DNA of 64,000 nucleotides from Thermoplasmata archaeon (GCA_027314165.1 DAHVCH010000001.1:44590-108589); one strand, 5' to 3'. Shown: positions 35,770 through 44,744, counted from the first letter of the stretch. Program-made: numbers and translations. The notes: a model not told the origin generated them from the sequence alone.

Positions 35770-36570
35770 ATGACGTACGAACACGTGAACGTGAAGAAGG
35801 AGGAGGACGGCGTCGTCATCCTCTCGCTCAAGAATCCCCCGATGAACGCGCTCTCGACCGTCCTTGTCAAGGAGCTTGGAGAGGCGGTGGCGGAGATCGG
35901 GAAGGACCGGAGCAACCGCGCGGTCGTGCTTACCGGCGAGGGGCAGTACTTCTGCGTCGGCGCCGACGTGAAGGAGATGGCGGCCATGGCCATGTCGGGC
36001 AACTTCCTGGAGGAGGCCCCCAAGATCGTCGCCAAGGGCCACGAGGTCTTCCTCTCCCTCGAGACGCTCCCCCAGCCGGTCATCGCCGCCCTCAACGGGA
36101 TGGCGCTTGGCGGCGGGCTGGAGCTCGCCATGTCCGCCGACATCCGGATCGCCGGTGACTCGACCAAGCTCGGCGCGCCGGAGGTCACCCTCGGACTCAT
36201 CCCCGCCTACGGAGGCACCCAGCGCCTGCCCAGGCTCGTGGGGCTCGCGAAGGCCAACGAGCTCATCTTCACGGGGAGCATGATCCCGGGGCCCGAGGCC
36301 CTCAAGATCGGGCTCGTGAACAAGGTCGTGCCAGCTGGACAAGAGCTCCGGGCGGCCCGCGACCTCGCGCACACCATCGGAGCGAAGTGCTCTCCCCCCG
36401 CCGTCTCCGCCGCGAAGGCCTCTATCCGTCAGGGGCTCGCCAAGGCCCTCACGGAGGGCTTGAAGGGCGAGGCCGAGATCTTCCAGAAGCAGGTCCTCAC
36501 CTCCGAGGACCTGGCCGAAGGCATCACCGCGTTCAGCGAGAAGCGCCCGCCCAAGTACAAGGGCAGGTAG
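35770..36570 (+). CDS. Enoyl-CoA hydratase/isomerase (crotonase family)
   Basis: 266 residues from ATG 35770, which has an AGGTG element 7 bases before it; ATG 35728 is an upstream alternative. The crotonase fold is clear: SLKNPPMNALSTVLVKEL, the oxyanion-hole segment GQYFCVGADVKEM, ALNGMALGGGLELAMSADIR and GAPEVTLGLIPAYGGTQRLPR, with Glu residues at both catalytic positions (ELAMS and PEVTLG). It adds water to 2-enoyl-CoA in beta-oxidation. An acyl-CoA dehydrogenase follows after 23 bp. A TATA-like ttttaatg lies near 35724. Confidence 0.93.
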   Translation: MTYEHVNVKKEEDGVVILSLKNPPMNALSTVLVKELGEAVAEIGKDRSNRAVVLTGEGQYFCVGADVKEMAAMAMSGNFLEEAPKIVAKGHEVFLSLETLPQPVIAALNGMALGGGLELAMSADIRIAGDSTKLGAPEVTLGLIPAYGGTQRLPRLVGLAKANELIFTGSMIPGPEALKIGLVNKVVPAGQELRAARDLAHTIGAKCSPPAVSAAKASIRQGLAKALTEGLKGEAEIFQKQVLTSEDLAEGITAFSEKRPPKYKGR

Positions 36571-36593
36571 GTCCTCGCGAGAGGGATGAGATC

Positions 36594-37835
36594 ATGGCGA
36601 CAGCGGAGGAGGCGACGATGGAGCACGGCGCGCCAACCATCCAGATGAAGTTCACGGACGAGCAGAACGCTCTCCGCGAGACCGTCGCGAAGTTCGCCGA
36701 AGAGGAGATGGCTCCCATCCTGGAGGAGATGGACGAGAAGGAGGAGTTCCCGCAGAAGACGGTCCAGCGGATGAAGGACCTCGGGTTCTTCGGCGTCCCT
36801 GTCCCCGAGGAGTACGGGGGCCTGGGGATGGGCAAGGTCGGCTACTGCATCATGCTCGAGGAGCTGTCGAAGTTCGACGCCTCCCACCCGGCCATCCTGG
36901 GCGCTCACACCTCGCTAGGGATGACCCCGCTCCACTACTACGGGACCGAGGAGCAGAAGCAGAAGTTCCTGGTTCCGGCCGCGAAGGGCCAGAAACTGAT
37001 GGGCTTCTCCCTCACGGAGCCGCACAGCGGCTCCGACTCCGGTTCCTTGAAGACCGAGGCGAAGGCCGAGGGCGACTACTGGATCCTCAACGGCAACAAG
37101 ATCTACGTCACCAACGGGAGGGAGGCCGACCAGATCGTCGTGATGGCGGCGAACGACCTCAAGCTCGGCTCGAACGGCGGGATCTCCGCCTTCCTCGTCG
37201 AGAAGGGGATGAAAGGGTTCCGCCTCGGGCGGTGCGAGAAGAAGATGGGGCTGCACGGCACCAGCACCGCGGAGCTCATCTTCGAGAACTGCGCCGTGCC
37301 GAAGGAGAACGTCATCGGCGGGGTGGGGCGCGGGTTCTACGTCGCCATGACCGCGCTCGACGTCGGCCGGGTCTCCCTGGGCGCAGGGTCCTGCGGAGGC
37401 ATCTGGGGCGCGCTCAACGTCTCGCTCAACTACGCCAACAACCGGATGCAGTTCGACGCCCCGATCGTTCAGTACCAGGCGATCCAGTTCAAGCTCGCCG
37501 ACATGGCGATGCACCTGCACGCGCTCCGGACGATGGTCTACCAGGCGGCAGCGTTCCAGGATGGCCTGGGCTACGACCCGACGAAGTGGCCGCGCTCGGA
37601 CCGACTGAAGAAGTCGCGCGACAGCGCCGTGATCAAGTGCCTCGGAAGCGAGTGGGCCTCCAAGGCGGTCAACGACGCGCTCCAGATCCACGGCGGGATC
37701 GGCTACATCCGCGGGACGCCCATCGAGCGCGCCTACCGCGACGCGCGGATCAGCGAGATCTTCGAGGGGACCAACGAGGTCCAGCGGATGATCATCGCTG
37801 GGGACCTGATCGGTCGGGGCGGCTTCGTTCCGTAA
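36594..37835 (+). CDS. Acyl-CoA dehydrogenase, second copy
   Basis: 413 residues from ATG 36594 with a purine-rich site (gagaggga) just upstream. Family marks are FSLTEPHSGSDSGSLKTEA, WILNGNKIYVTNG, RMQFDAPIVQYQ and the catalytic Glu391 in IFEGTNEVQRM. It shares the operon with enoyl-CoA hydratase, so the pair carries out two consecutive steps of beta-oxidation. It is distinct from the copy at 22.5 kb, with an N-terminal extension of about 20 residues and an insert rich in Lys and Arg before the last helices, so the two may differ in chain length or substrate. Confidence 0.95.
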   Translation: MATAEEATMEHGAPTIQMKFTDEQNALRETVAKFAEEEMAPILEEMDEKEEFPQKTVQRMKDLGFFGVPVPEEYGGLGMGKVGYCIMLEELSKFDASHPAILGAHTSLGMTPLHYYGTEEQKQKFLVPAAKGQKLMGFSLTEPHSGSDSGSLKTEAKAEGDYWILNGNKIYVTNGREADQIVVMAANDLKLGSNGGISAFLVEKGMKGFRLGRCEKKMGLHGTSTAELIFENCAVPKENVIGGVGRGFYVAMTALDVGRVSLGAGSCGGIWGALNVSLNYANNRMQFDAPIVQYQAIQFKLADMAMHLHALRTMVYQAAAFQDGLGYDPTKWPRSDRLKKSRDSAVIKCLGSEWASKAVNDALQIHGGIGYIRGTPIERAYRDARISEIFEGTNEVQRMIIAGDLIGRGGFVP

Positions 37836-37889
37836 GTCAGGGAGCGGCGAACGCTCCCTCCCCACCCCTTCGGACCGCCGACGTCGCCG

Positions 37890-39620
37890 CTAGGGCGTAC
37901 CGGGCGCTTTCGGCGCTGCTGGACGGGCCGCCGAGGGGCTGCCGGCGGTCGCGGTCCGGAGCTCCCTCCGAAGGACCTTCCCGACGAGGGTCTTCGGGAG
38001 GCTCTCCCGGAACTCGACGCTCCTCGGGGCCTTGAAGTGCGCGATCCGGGACTTGACGAAATCGATGATCTCCCTCTCCGTGGCGTGGGCCCCGGGCTTC
38101 AGCACCACGAAGGCCTTCACGACCTCCCCTAGGGTGTCCTGGGGTACCCCGATCGCCGCGGCCTCGGACACCGCGGGATGCTGGTAGAGGATCTCCTCGA
38201 CCTCGCGGGGATAGACGTTGAAGCCGCCGACCAAGATGAGGTCCTTCTTCCGGTCGACGATGTAGGCGTAGCCTTCCTCGTCGATCTTCGCGATGTCGCC
38301 CGTGATGAGCCAGCCGTCCCTGAGGACGTTCGCCGTCTCCTCCGGACGGTTCCAGTACCCGAGCATCACCTGGGGTCCCCGGATCGCCAGCTCGCCCTCC
38401 GCGCCCATGGGAAGTTCCTTCGTGGAGTCGTCCGGGTCCACGATCTTCGCGTCGGTGGAGGGAAGCGCGAGCCCGATCGACCCGAGCTTCTTCTTTCCGG
38501 AGACGGGGTTCGCGTGCGTCGCGGGGGAGGTCTCCGAGAGCCCGTAGCCCTCAATGAGGTTGGCACCGGTGAGCTCCTCGAACCGCTTCCAGACCTCCAC
38601 GGGGAGGGGGGCGGAACCGCTGAGACAGATCTTCATCCCCCGAAGGTCCGTCTTCCCGGCGTTCGGGTGATTGCAGACCGCGGCGTAGAGCGCGGGAACG
38701 CCGGGCAACTGCGTCGGACGGTAGGTCACGAGGAACCTGAGGAGCGAGTCGGGCTCCGGGCGGTCGGGGCTGACCACGAGGGTGGCTCCGTAGAACAAGG
38801 GGAAGTTCATCGCGACGGTCATCCCGTACACGTGGAAGAACGGGATCACCGCGAGCACCGTCTCGTCGCCCTCGGTGGCTTCGGTGAACCAGGTCCGGGC
38901 CTGGACCGCGTTGGCGACCAGGTTCCGGTGTGAGAGCATGGCCGCCTTGGGGCGACCGGTCGTGCCGCCGGTGTACTGGAAGACCGCGACGTCCTTCGCA
39001 GGGTCGATGGGAACCCTGGGCACGCGGGTCTTGGACCTTCGGAGGTCCCGGAACCGCTTGTAGGGGATGCGGGCGGGCAGGCTTGGGTCGAAGCCTTTCT
39101 TCTTGAGCCTGCCGTTGACGACCAGGCTGGGGATGAACGTCGCCTCTTCCTTGAGGCGCCCGACGATCACGATCGGGTGGGGGATCCGGTCCCAAACCTC
39201 CTCGAGCTTGTGGGAGAGGAAGTCCAGGGTCACAATCACCTTCGCCCCTGAGTCCTTGATGGGGAAGACCAGGTCGTCCCCCAGGTACAGGGGGCTGATC
39301 TGCACGACGGTGAGGCCGAGACGGAGCGCGGCGTAGTAGCTGATGATGTACTGGGGGCAGTTCGGAAGGTAGAGCGCGACCCGGTCGCCCTTCTTCAATC
39401 CGAGCTCGCTGAACCCTCCAGAGACGCGTTCGACCTCCTCCTGAAGGTGCGTGAAGCTCCACTTCTTGTGATGCCCAGGTGCCAAGGCGAAGACGATCGC
39501 GTCCCGCTGGGGCCACTTCTTCACCGCCGCTTCGAGCATCTCGGGGACGGAGGTGTTCGGGATCTCCACCTCCGCCGGCACTCCCTTGGGGTAGGACTTC
39601 AGCCAGGGGCGCGCTGCCAT
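37890..39620 (-). CDS. fadD: Long-chain fatty-acid-CoA ligase
   Basis: 576 residues from ATG 39620 (MAARPWLKSYPKGVPAEVEIP), the usual FadD start; the frame extends to ATG 39662 through an operator-like palindrome. It activates fatty acids with ATP and CoA. Adenylation motifs are FQYTGGTTGRPKAAMLSH, IEGYGLSETSPATHANP, GWLITGDIAKIDEEGY, VDRKKDLILVGGFNVYPREVEE and the catalytic Lys in LPKTLVGKVLRRELR. The product feeds the two dehydrogenases and the hydratase that lie beside it. It converges with the upstream dehydrogenase gene. Confidence 0.95.
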   Translation of the reverse strand: MAARPWLKSYPKGVPAEVEIPNTSVPEMLEAAVKKWPQRDAIVFALAPGHHKKWSFTHLQEEVERVSGGFSELGLKKGDRVALYLPNCPQYIISYYAALRLGLTVVQISPLYLGDDLVFPIKDSGAKVIVTLDFLSHKLEEVWDRIPHPIVIVGRLKEEATFIPSLVVNGRLKKKGFDPSLPARIPYKRFRDLRRSKTRVPRVPIDPAKDVAVFQYTGGTTGRPKAAMLSHRNLVANAVQARTWFTEATEGDETVLAVIPFFHVYGMTVAMNFPLFYGATLVVSPDRPEPDSLLRFLVTYRPTQLPGVPALYAAVCNHPNAGKTDLRGMKICLSGSAPLPVEVWKRFEELTGANLIEGYGLSETSPATHANPVSGKKKLGSIGLALPSTDAKIVDPDDSTKELPMGAEGELAIRGPQVMLGYWNRPEETANVLRDGWLITGDIAKIDEEGYAYIVDRKKDLILVGGFNVYPREVEEILYQHPAVSEAAAIGVPQDTLGEVVKAFVVLKPGAHATEREIIDFVKSRIAHFKAPRSVEFRESLPKTLVGKVLRRELRTATAGSPSAARPAAPKAPGTP

Positions 39621-39638
39621 CGACACGGTGTTCGGGAA

Positions 39639-39662
39639 GTGAACGTGGCTATGAACGTTCAC
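39639..39662. promoter_or_regulatory. Palindromic operator candidate at the fadD promoter
   Basis: A perfect inverted repeat GTGAACGT-N8-ACGTTCAC, 24 bp in all, with an inner palindrome GAACGTTC at 39653-39660. It lies 19 bp upstream of the fadD ATG and just after a TATA-like cgtaaacc (39671-39678, minus strand), so it would cover the transcription start. A dimeric repressor binding here would block fadD. Confidence 0.55.
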
Positions 39663-39777
39663 GTGGAAGGTTTACGTGGACCGTGTGCCCGCCCGGAGGG
39701 GGCGACCCCCTATTCCGTCCCGACCGACCGTCCGGCGCTTCCCGGGTGCGTATCTCCCCTGTTCGCTCGGCCACGGA

Positions 39778-39785
39778 CATTAAAG
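39778..39785 (+). promoter_or_regulatory. TATA box of the Kelch/PKD protein gene
   Basis: cattaaag, centred 34 bp before ATG 39816. Confidence 0.45.
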
Positions 39786-39815
39786 GGGAGGCAGGGCGAG
39801 ACCCCGAGGAGGGTC

Positions 39816-42269
39816 ATGCGTTCCGTTCTGCGCCCCCGTGGGCATGGGCTGGTGCCACGATGGCTGTTGGTCTCGGCCGTCGTCGGCATTCTCTGCGGGG
39901 CCCTGCCCTCGGCCTTGCCGCAACTCCTGTCAGAGAACGGGGGGAGCGTGGGCCTCTCTGCATTCACCTTCGTACACCCGGTGGGATCCGAGCGAGGAGG
40001 GTCCCCCGTTCTTGCTGCGACCCACAACGAGGACGGCGTATCGGGGGCGAAGGGAGGCTTGGCCGGCACCGCCCTCCCCGCTCTCACTTGGAGCAACCTC
40101 TCGTCCGTCGCATCGGGGACCGGCCCTTCCCCCCGGGAGGGTGCCGCGATGGCCTACGACCCGAAGGACGGGTACGTGGTCCTCTTTGGAGGGAGCGGGC
40201 CGAGCGGAGCCGAGCTCGGAGACACTTGGACCTACCAGAACGGGACCTGGTCGAACCTCACGGCCACGCTCTCAGCCTCGCCCGCGCCGAGGTCCGGTGC
40301 CGGGATGTCGTGGGACCCCTCCAGCACGAGGCTGGTCCTGTTCGGGGGTCTGGGAGCGTCCGGGTCTCTGCTCAACGACACCTGGGTCTTCTCCGGAGGC
40401 TCCTGGACGAACGTCACCTCCAGGCTGCTGCGCTCTCCCCCGCCGATGTACACCCCCTCGCTCACCACGGATTCCGCAGACGGGGCCGTGCTCCTCTTCG
40501 GGGGAGCATGGGCCAACGGTGCGTTCGGGCAGACCTGGGAGTGGCGGGGTAGCGGGTGGACAAACCTGACCGGCTCCTTGACCGTTGCCCCGGCGGCGCG
40601 GCTTTGGGCCGCCTCTGCGGACGATCTTTGGGATGGAGGTGTCCTCGTCTTCGGCGGGTACAATGACAACGCCACGTACTTCTCCGATACCTGGCTCTTC
40701 CATGCGGGGACCTGGACGAACCTGACACCGGGTCTCTCGGTCTCGCCCGGACGCCTGATCGAGTCCTCCCTCCTGGATGAGGGGGGGGAGCAGGGACTGG
40801 TCCTAGCCTTCGGTTCGTCCGTCTCGGGGGGAGGTGTACCTTCGGAGAATCCCTCCACCTGGGTCTGGCGTTCCGGAGGGTGGGTGAACGCCTCGACTAC
40901 GGTCTCGAACGCTCCCGCGCTCCGGGACCTCGCAGGCCAAGCGACGATCCCGTACGGAGGAGGTGATGGGGTCGTCTTTGGAGGCGTTGGTGGAACCGCC
41001 GACCTCTCTGACCTCGAGCTTCTGCATCTCCCTCTGGACGCGAACGCCAGCGTGGGGCCCTCACCGGTTCCCCTGGGAACCGCGGTCCGATTCAATGCCC
41101 AGATCGTCGGAGGCGTTCCCCCGGTAGCGGTCCGTTGGGGTCTCGGCGACGGGACGGTCAGTACGACCCAGAATGGGACGCACACCTACGCTTCCCCCGG
41201 AACCTACGCGGTCGCTTTCCTCGCCACCGACAGCCTGGGGGCGGCCTTCTTGGAGAACTTCTCGGTCAGGGTCGTGTCTGGGCTTGCGGTGACCGCTACC
41301 GCTTCGCCTGGGGCAATGGACCTTGGGATGCCCACGAGCTTCTCCTCTACCGTTCTCGGTGGGTCACCGCCCTTCAGCTACGTCTGGGACTTTGGAGACG
41401 GCAACTCCTCGACGGCCACCTCGCCCACGCACGACTACGGGCGGGCGGGGGTGTTCACGGTACACCTCTCCGTCACCGACACGTTGGGGATGTCGGGGAG
41501 CGCTTGGGCTAACGTCACCGTAGCCTCCCTCCCCACGGTCACGATTGCCGCGAACCCAAGCTCCGCCTCCCCCGGACAATCCGTCCAGTTCAGCTCCTCC
41601 GTGCTCGGAGGGACGCGGCCCATCACGTTCTCGTGGGCCCTGGGCGACGGGAGCGTGGCTACCTCGCCCGACGCGACCCATGCCTACGCTGCACCGGGCC
41701 GGTTCACGGTGGCTCTCGAGGTCACGGACGCCCTCGGACGTTCCTCCAACGCATCGGTCATCTTGTCGGTCACCTCCACTGGCTCCCCGCTGAAGGTCGT
41801 GGCGGCGGCCCTCCCCACCCAGGGGAACACCTCCACGAGCTTTGTGTTCAATGGGACCGCTTCCGGGGGGAGCCCGCCGTACACGTTCGTGTGGTCGCTG
41901 GGCGATGGTTCGGCGGCCGTCGGGCGGCAGGTCACCCACACGTTCGCGCGTGGTAGGACGGCTCCGTACAACGTCACCTTGAACGTGACCGACCCGGCGG
42001 GCGACCGGTCCGAGGTCTCGCTCCAGGTCCTCGTGTCCTCGGTTCCGACCACCTCTCCCGGAGGGGGATCCTCTCAACACGGCGGTGGCGGATGGCTCAC
42101 GACCACAGTGACCGAGGTCATGCTCGCCGCCGTTGGAGTTCTCGTGGCGGTCGCCGCAGCTACCCTAATCCTTTCGCGGAGGCGCAAGCGGCCGCGAAAG
42201 GGGTCGAAAGAAGGAGGACGGTCGCTGCCAGACCCCAGCGAGGAGTCGGCGGCGGGAGCTCCGCCCTAG
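39816..42269 (+). CDS. Kelch propeller plus PKD-repeat surface protein
   Basis: 817 residues. A signal helix at about 14-34 (WLLVSAVVGILCGALPSALP) is followed by a six-unit Kelch-like propeller with AMAYDPKDGYVVLFGGSG...LGDTWTYQNGTWSNLT repeats at about 100-400. Then come four PKD domains, with cores WGLGDGTV, VWDFGDGN, SWALGDGS and VWSLGDGS. A C-terminal TM (about 770-790) ends in a basic stop-transfer tail. The Kelch units closely resemble those of the 18.4-kb protein, so the two are paralogues with different C-terminal halves. It is probably an extracellular adhesin or binding protein. Its stop overlaps the end of the convergent DUF35 gene by 4 bp. Confidence 0.82.
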   Translation: MRSVLRPRGHGLVPRWLLVSAVVGILCGALPSALPQLLSENGGSVGLSAFTFVHPVGSERGGSPVLAATHNEDGVSGAKGGLAGTALPALTWSNLSSVASGTGPSPREGAAMAYDPKDGYVVLFGGSGPSGAELGDTWTYQNGTWSNLTATLSASPAPRSGAGMSWDPSSTRLVLFGGLGASGSLLNDTWVFSGGSWTNVTSRLLRSPPPMYTPSLTTDSADGAVLLFGGAWANGAFGQTWEWRGSGWTNLTGSLTVAPAARLWAASADDLWDGGVLVFGGYNDNATYFSDTWLFHAGTWTNLTPGLSVSPGRLIESSLLDEGGEQGLVLAFGSSVSGGGVPSENPSTWVWRSGGWVNASTTVSNAPALRDLAGQATIPYGGGDGVVFGGVGGTADLSDLELLHLPLDANASVGPSPVPLGTAVRFNAQIVGGVPPVAVRWGLGDGTVSTTQNGTHTYASPGTYAVAFLATDSLGAAFLENFSVRVVSGLAVTATASPGAMDLGMPTSFSSTVLGGSPPFSYVWDFGDGNSSTATSPTHDYGRAGVFTVHLSVTDTLGMSGSAWANVTVASLPTVTIAANPSSASPGQSVQFSSSVLGGTRPITFSWALGDGSVATSPDATHAYAAPGRFTVALEVTDALGRSSNASVILSVTSTGSPLKVVAAALPTQGNTSTSFVFNGTASGGSPPYTFVWSLGDGSAAVGRQVTHTFARGRTAPYNVTLNVTDPAGDRSEVSLQVLVSSVPTTSPGGGSSQHGGGGWLTTTVTEVMLAAVGVLVAVAAATLILSRRRKRPRKGSKEGGRSLPDPSEESAAGAPP

Positions 42270-42697
42270 TCCTTCTCGAAGACCATCCCGATCTTGTAGG
42301 ACTTCGTCCAGTGGACCTTGTCGCCGATCTTCAGGTCCTCGGGGCGCTTCGCGTTCGGCAGCCATCCCGAGACGACGGACCCCTCGTCGAGCTGAACGAG
42401 CGCGTAGGCGTAGGGCGCGTCGTTCACGAACTCGTCCGCCGGGACGTTCTGGAGCGAGAAGGCGATGACCGAACCGTTCCCTTTGAACGTCGCGTCCTTC
42501 AGGCTGTTCTGCTTCCCGCACCTCGGGCACTCGAGGATGAAGGTGAGGGTCTTGTACCCGCAGGAGCACTCGTACCCGACGAGCTTCCCCTCCTCCTCGT
42601 AGGCCTTGTAGAACTCCCCCACCGAGTGGGTCGGGGTCACGGGCGAGGTCTTGGTCGCGGCAGGCTCGTGTTCGGTCGTTGCAACGTGCATCGCCAT
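42266..42697 (-). CDS. DUF35 zinc-ribbon/OB-fold partner of thiolase
   Basis: 143 residues from ATG 42697 with the site ggaggaac 5 bases before. A rubredoxin-like zinc ribbon has Cys44, Cys46, Cys57 and Cys60 (CSC-x10-CPRC), followed by an OB fold (GNGSVIAFSLQNVP, GSVVSGWLPNA). In archaea DUF35 proteins bind thiolase and HMG-CoA synthase and bridge their active sites, helping channel acetoacetyl-CoA. It lies directly downstream of the thiolase gene, separated by 26 bp, which fits that role. HMG-CoA synthase, the usual third member, is not in the window. Confidence 0.9.
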   Translation of the reverse strand: MAMHVATTEHEPAATKTSPVTPTHSVGEFYKAYEEEGKLVGYECSCGYKTLTFILECPRCGKQNSLKDATFKGNGSVIAFSLQNVPADEFVNDAPYAYALVQLDEGSVVSGWLPNAKRPEDLKIGDKVHWTKSYKIGMVFEKD

Positions 42698-42723
42698 GGT
42701 GGTTCCTCCTTTCCTCGGACCTT

Positions 42724-43881
42724 CTACTTCTTCTCGAAGATGTGGACCGAACAGCTCCCACCCGTCGCGCCCACGTTGTGGCAGAGGGCCCACTGGGGGT
42801 CCTTCACCTGGCGCTTGCCGGCGTGGCCGTTGAACTGCTCGAAGACCTCCACCACCTGGGCTGCGCCCGTCGCGCTGACCGGGTGTCCCTTGGCCTTCAG
42901 GCCGCCGGACACGTTGATCGGCGTGCTTCCGTCGACCGCGGACTGCCCCTCCCTCGCGGCCGGGGCAGCCTTCCCCTTCGGGTAGAATCCCAGGTCCTCC
43001 ATCGCGAGGACCTCGGCAATGGTGAAGCAGTCGTGCACCTCGGAGAAGTCGATGTCCTTCGGGGTCACCTTCGCCTGCTTGAACGCCTTCTCGCCTGCCG
43101 TTCGGGCGGCCGGAAGGGCGGTGAGGTCCGGCCGGTCCTGCAGGGCAGCGATGCTGCCCGCGCGGGCGGACGCTCGGATTACGGCGGGGGTGCCGGGGAT
43201 GTCGCCCCGGAACTTCGCGGGGTTCACGACGACCACCGCGGCCGCCCCGTCCGAGAACGGGCAGCAGTCGTACAGCTTGAGGGGCCATGCGATCGGGGCC
43301 GAGTTGAGGTAGGTCTCGATCGTGATCGGCTTCTGGAAGTGGGCGTGCGGGTTGCCGGAAGCGTTCTGGTGGTTCTTGACCGCGATTGCGCCCAGCTCCT
43401 CGGGCTTTGTCCCGTACTTCTGCATGTGGGCGCTGGCGAGCGTCGCGTAGAGCCCCGGGAAGGTCGCGCCGTTACGCGCTTCGAAGGCGTAGTCCGCTCC
43501 CATCGCGAAGTAGCTCGTCGCGGAGAGCGTCTCCATGTGCGAGAGCTTCTCGACCCCCACGACCAGCGCGGCGTTGAGGAATCCCCCCGCCACGTGCACG
43601 TAGGCCTCGTGGAGCGCCGCCGAGGACGAGGAACAGGCGGACTCGATCGTGGCCGAAGGGACGTCCGGGATCCCCAGGGAGGTGTTGATGAGCGGGCCGA
43701 CGTGGGCCTGCCTCTCCGCCACTCCGAAGCAATTGGACACGAACGTGTACTCGATGTCCTTGGGCTCGAGCCCGGCCGCTCGGATGGCCTCCAGCGAGAC
43801 CTTCGCTGCGGCTTCCCGACCGGTATCGGACATCTTCCCGAACTTGTTCATCGCGGCTCCGGCGACCCAGACTTCCTCCAT
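42724..43881 (-). CDS. Archaeal thiolase (acetyl-CoA C-acyltransferase-like)
   Basis: 385 residues from ATG 43881, preceded by ggaggaag; ATG 43908 would add nine residues. The acylated Cys83 is in ESACSSSSAA. The catalytic His regions are seen in SEVHDCFTIAE and GGLKAKGHPVSATGA, and the ending CHNVGATGGSCSVHIF is typical of the archaeal thiolase/SCP-2 group. It joins or splits acetyl-CoA units, working in the mevalonate pathway together with DUF35 or as the last step of beta-oxidation. Presence of DUF35 favours the former, the many fatty-acid genes nearby the latter. Confidence 0.92.
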   Translation of the reverse strand: MEEVWVAGAAMNKFGKMSDTGREAAAKVSLEAIRAAGLEPKDIEYTFVSNCFGVAERQAHVGPLINTSLGIPDVPSATIESACSSSSAALHEAYVHVAGGFLNAALVVGVEKLSHMETLSATSYFAMGADYAFEARNGATFPGLYATLASAHMQKYGTKPEELGAIAVKNHQNASGNPHAHFQKPITIETYLNSAPIAWPLKLYDCCPFSDGAAAVVVVNPAKFRGDIPGTPAVIRASARAGSIAALQDRPDLTALPAARTAGEKAFKQAKVTPKDIDFSEVHDCFTIAEVLAMEDLGFYPKGKAAPAAREGQSAVDGSTPINVSGGLKAKGHPVSATGAAQVVEVFEQFNGHAGKRQVKDPQWALCHNVGATGGSCSVHIFEKK

Positions 43882-43952
43882 GGTGGTTGCTTCCTCCGGC
43901 CAGCGCATCCCGTACGGAATCCGGGCCGGCGAATGTCGCAGAGGCCGTGTCC

Positions 43953-44633
43953 TTAAGCTACTTTCGGGCGCCGAGAACGCGGCGTAACACGGCCTTCCCC
44001 GGAAGGGGAGGTTGGGGGCTCCAGGATGGGCGCGGGTCGGCCCGACAGGACCGCGAGGTGGCGACCCCTGAGCTGCACCAGGTCGGCCCGCAGTTGCGCG
44101 ACCATGTCCCTCAGCTGGGGCAGGTTGTTCGCGAGCGCGTCCTTGAGGGACCGGGCCGCCGCCAACGCCTCGTCAGGGGAGAGCTCCCGGAACTTCGTGA
44201 GCGCTACGCGCATCTGTGAGGGAAGTCGTTTCCAGGCGGCGCCGTCAAAGAGCGAGGTGGCGTGAAGCAAGACGTGGCGGAGGGGCACGGGGGGAGCCAC
44301 TCGCGGCCGGAGCAGGGTCCAACGCGCCCAGAGCTCGATCTCGTCGGCAAGGACCATCAGCCCGTCGCTCACGGTCCGTAGATCGTCCTCGACCGGAAGG
44401 AGCGCCTCATGGAACCTCCAGGGTGCGAGGTCCTTGCCCAGCGAGCGGAGTCCCCGAGAGATCTCCTGGAGCTCAGAGGCCATCACCTCCCGCTCGCAGG
44501 GTGCGAGCCATCGGACGCCCTCGTCCCCGATGCCCAGGAGGTTCTCTTCCAGGTTTCGCAGGCCCACTTCGAGGCTGGGGTCGGAGCTCTCCGCGAGCTC
44601 TCCCCGTGGGCTCGGGCCGGCTTCCGTCAGCAT
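43953..44633 (-). CDS. Helical protein of unknown function
   Basis: 226 residues from ATG 44633, which has the ribosome site gaggag 6 bases before it. The chain is mainly amphipathic helices (LRNLEENLLGIGDEGVRWL, ASELQEISRGLRSLGKDLA, SLKDALANNLPQLRDMVAQLRADLVQLRG) with a basic, disordered tail. There is no signal peptide, membrane helix or known motif. It ends in the promoter region of the thiolase gene. Its upstream side is the 328-bp non-coding stretch. Confidence 0.65.
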   Translation of the reverse strand: MLTEAGPSPRGELAESSDPSLEVGLRNLEENLLGIGDEGVRWLAPCEREVMASELQEISRGLRSLGKDLAPWRFHEALLPVEDDLRTVSDGLMVLADEIELWARWTLLRPRVAPPVPLRHVLLHATSLFDGAAWKRLPSQMRVALTKFRELSPDEALAAARSLKDALANNLPQLRDMVAQLRADLVQLRGRHLAVLSGRPAPILEPPTSPSGEGRVTPRSRRPKVA

Positions 44634-44661
44634 GAGTTCTCCTCAATGACCGACAACAGAA

Positions 44662-44690
44662 GAAGGGTAGAAGGGCAGAAGGGCAGAAGG
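44662..44690. repeat. 8-bp purine tandem repeat
   Basis: gaagggta-gaagggca-gaagggca-gaagg just upstream of the 226-residue protein gene. On that gene's strand it would be a pyrimidine-rich mRNA leader. Confidence 0.7.
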
Positions 44691-44735
44691 CGGCGCACCC
44701 GGGAGGGCGCGCACAAATACGTATAGCTCGGCCCC

Positions 44736-44744
44736 GATATTAAA
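44736..44744 (+). promoter_or_regulatory. TATA-like element starting the 44.8-kb non-coding region
   Basis: gatattaaa is a strong AT element on the plus strand, preceded by another AT-rich stretch, aaatacgtata (44715-44725). No coding start lies at the expected distance, so it may drive a non-coding RNA or a long leader. Confidence 0.45.

Noticed and set aside
44647..44727. 26-residue basic ORF (MTDNRRRVEGQKG...) on the plus strand
   Set aside because: It is made largely of the 8-bp purine repeat, has no ribosome site and overlaps the leader of the gene on the other strand.
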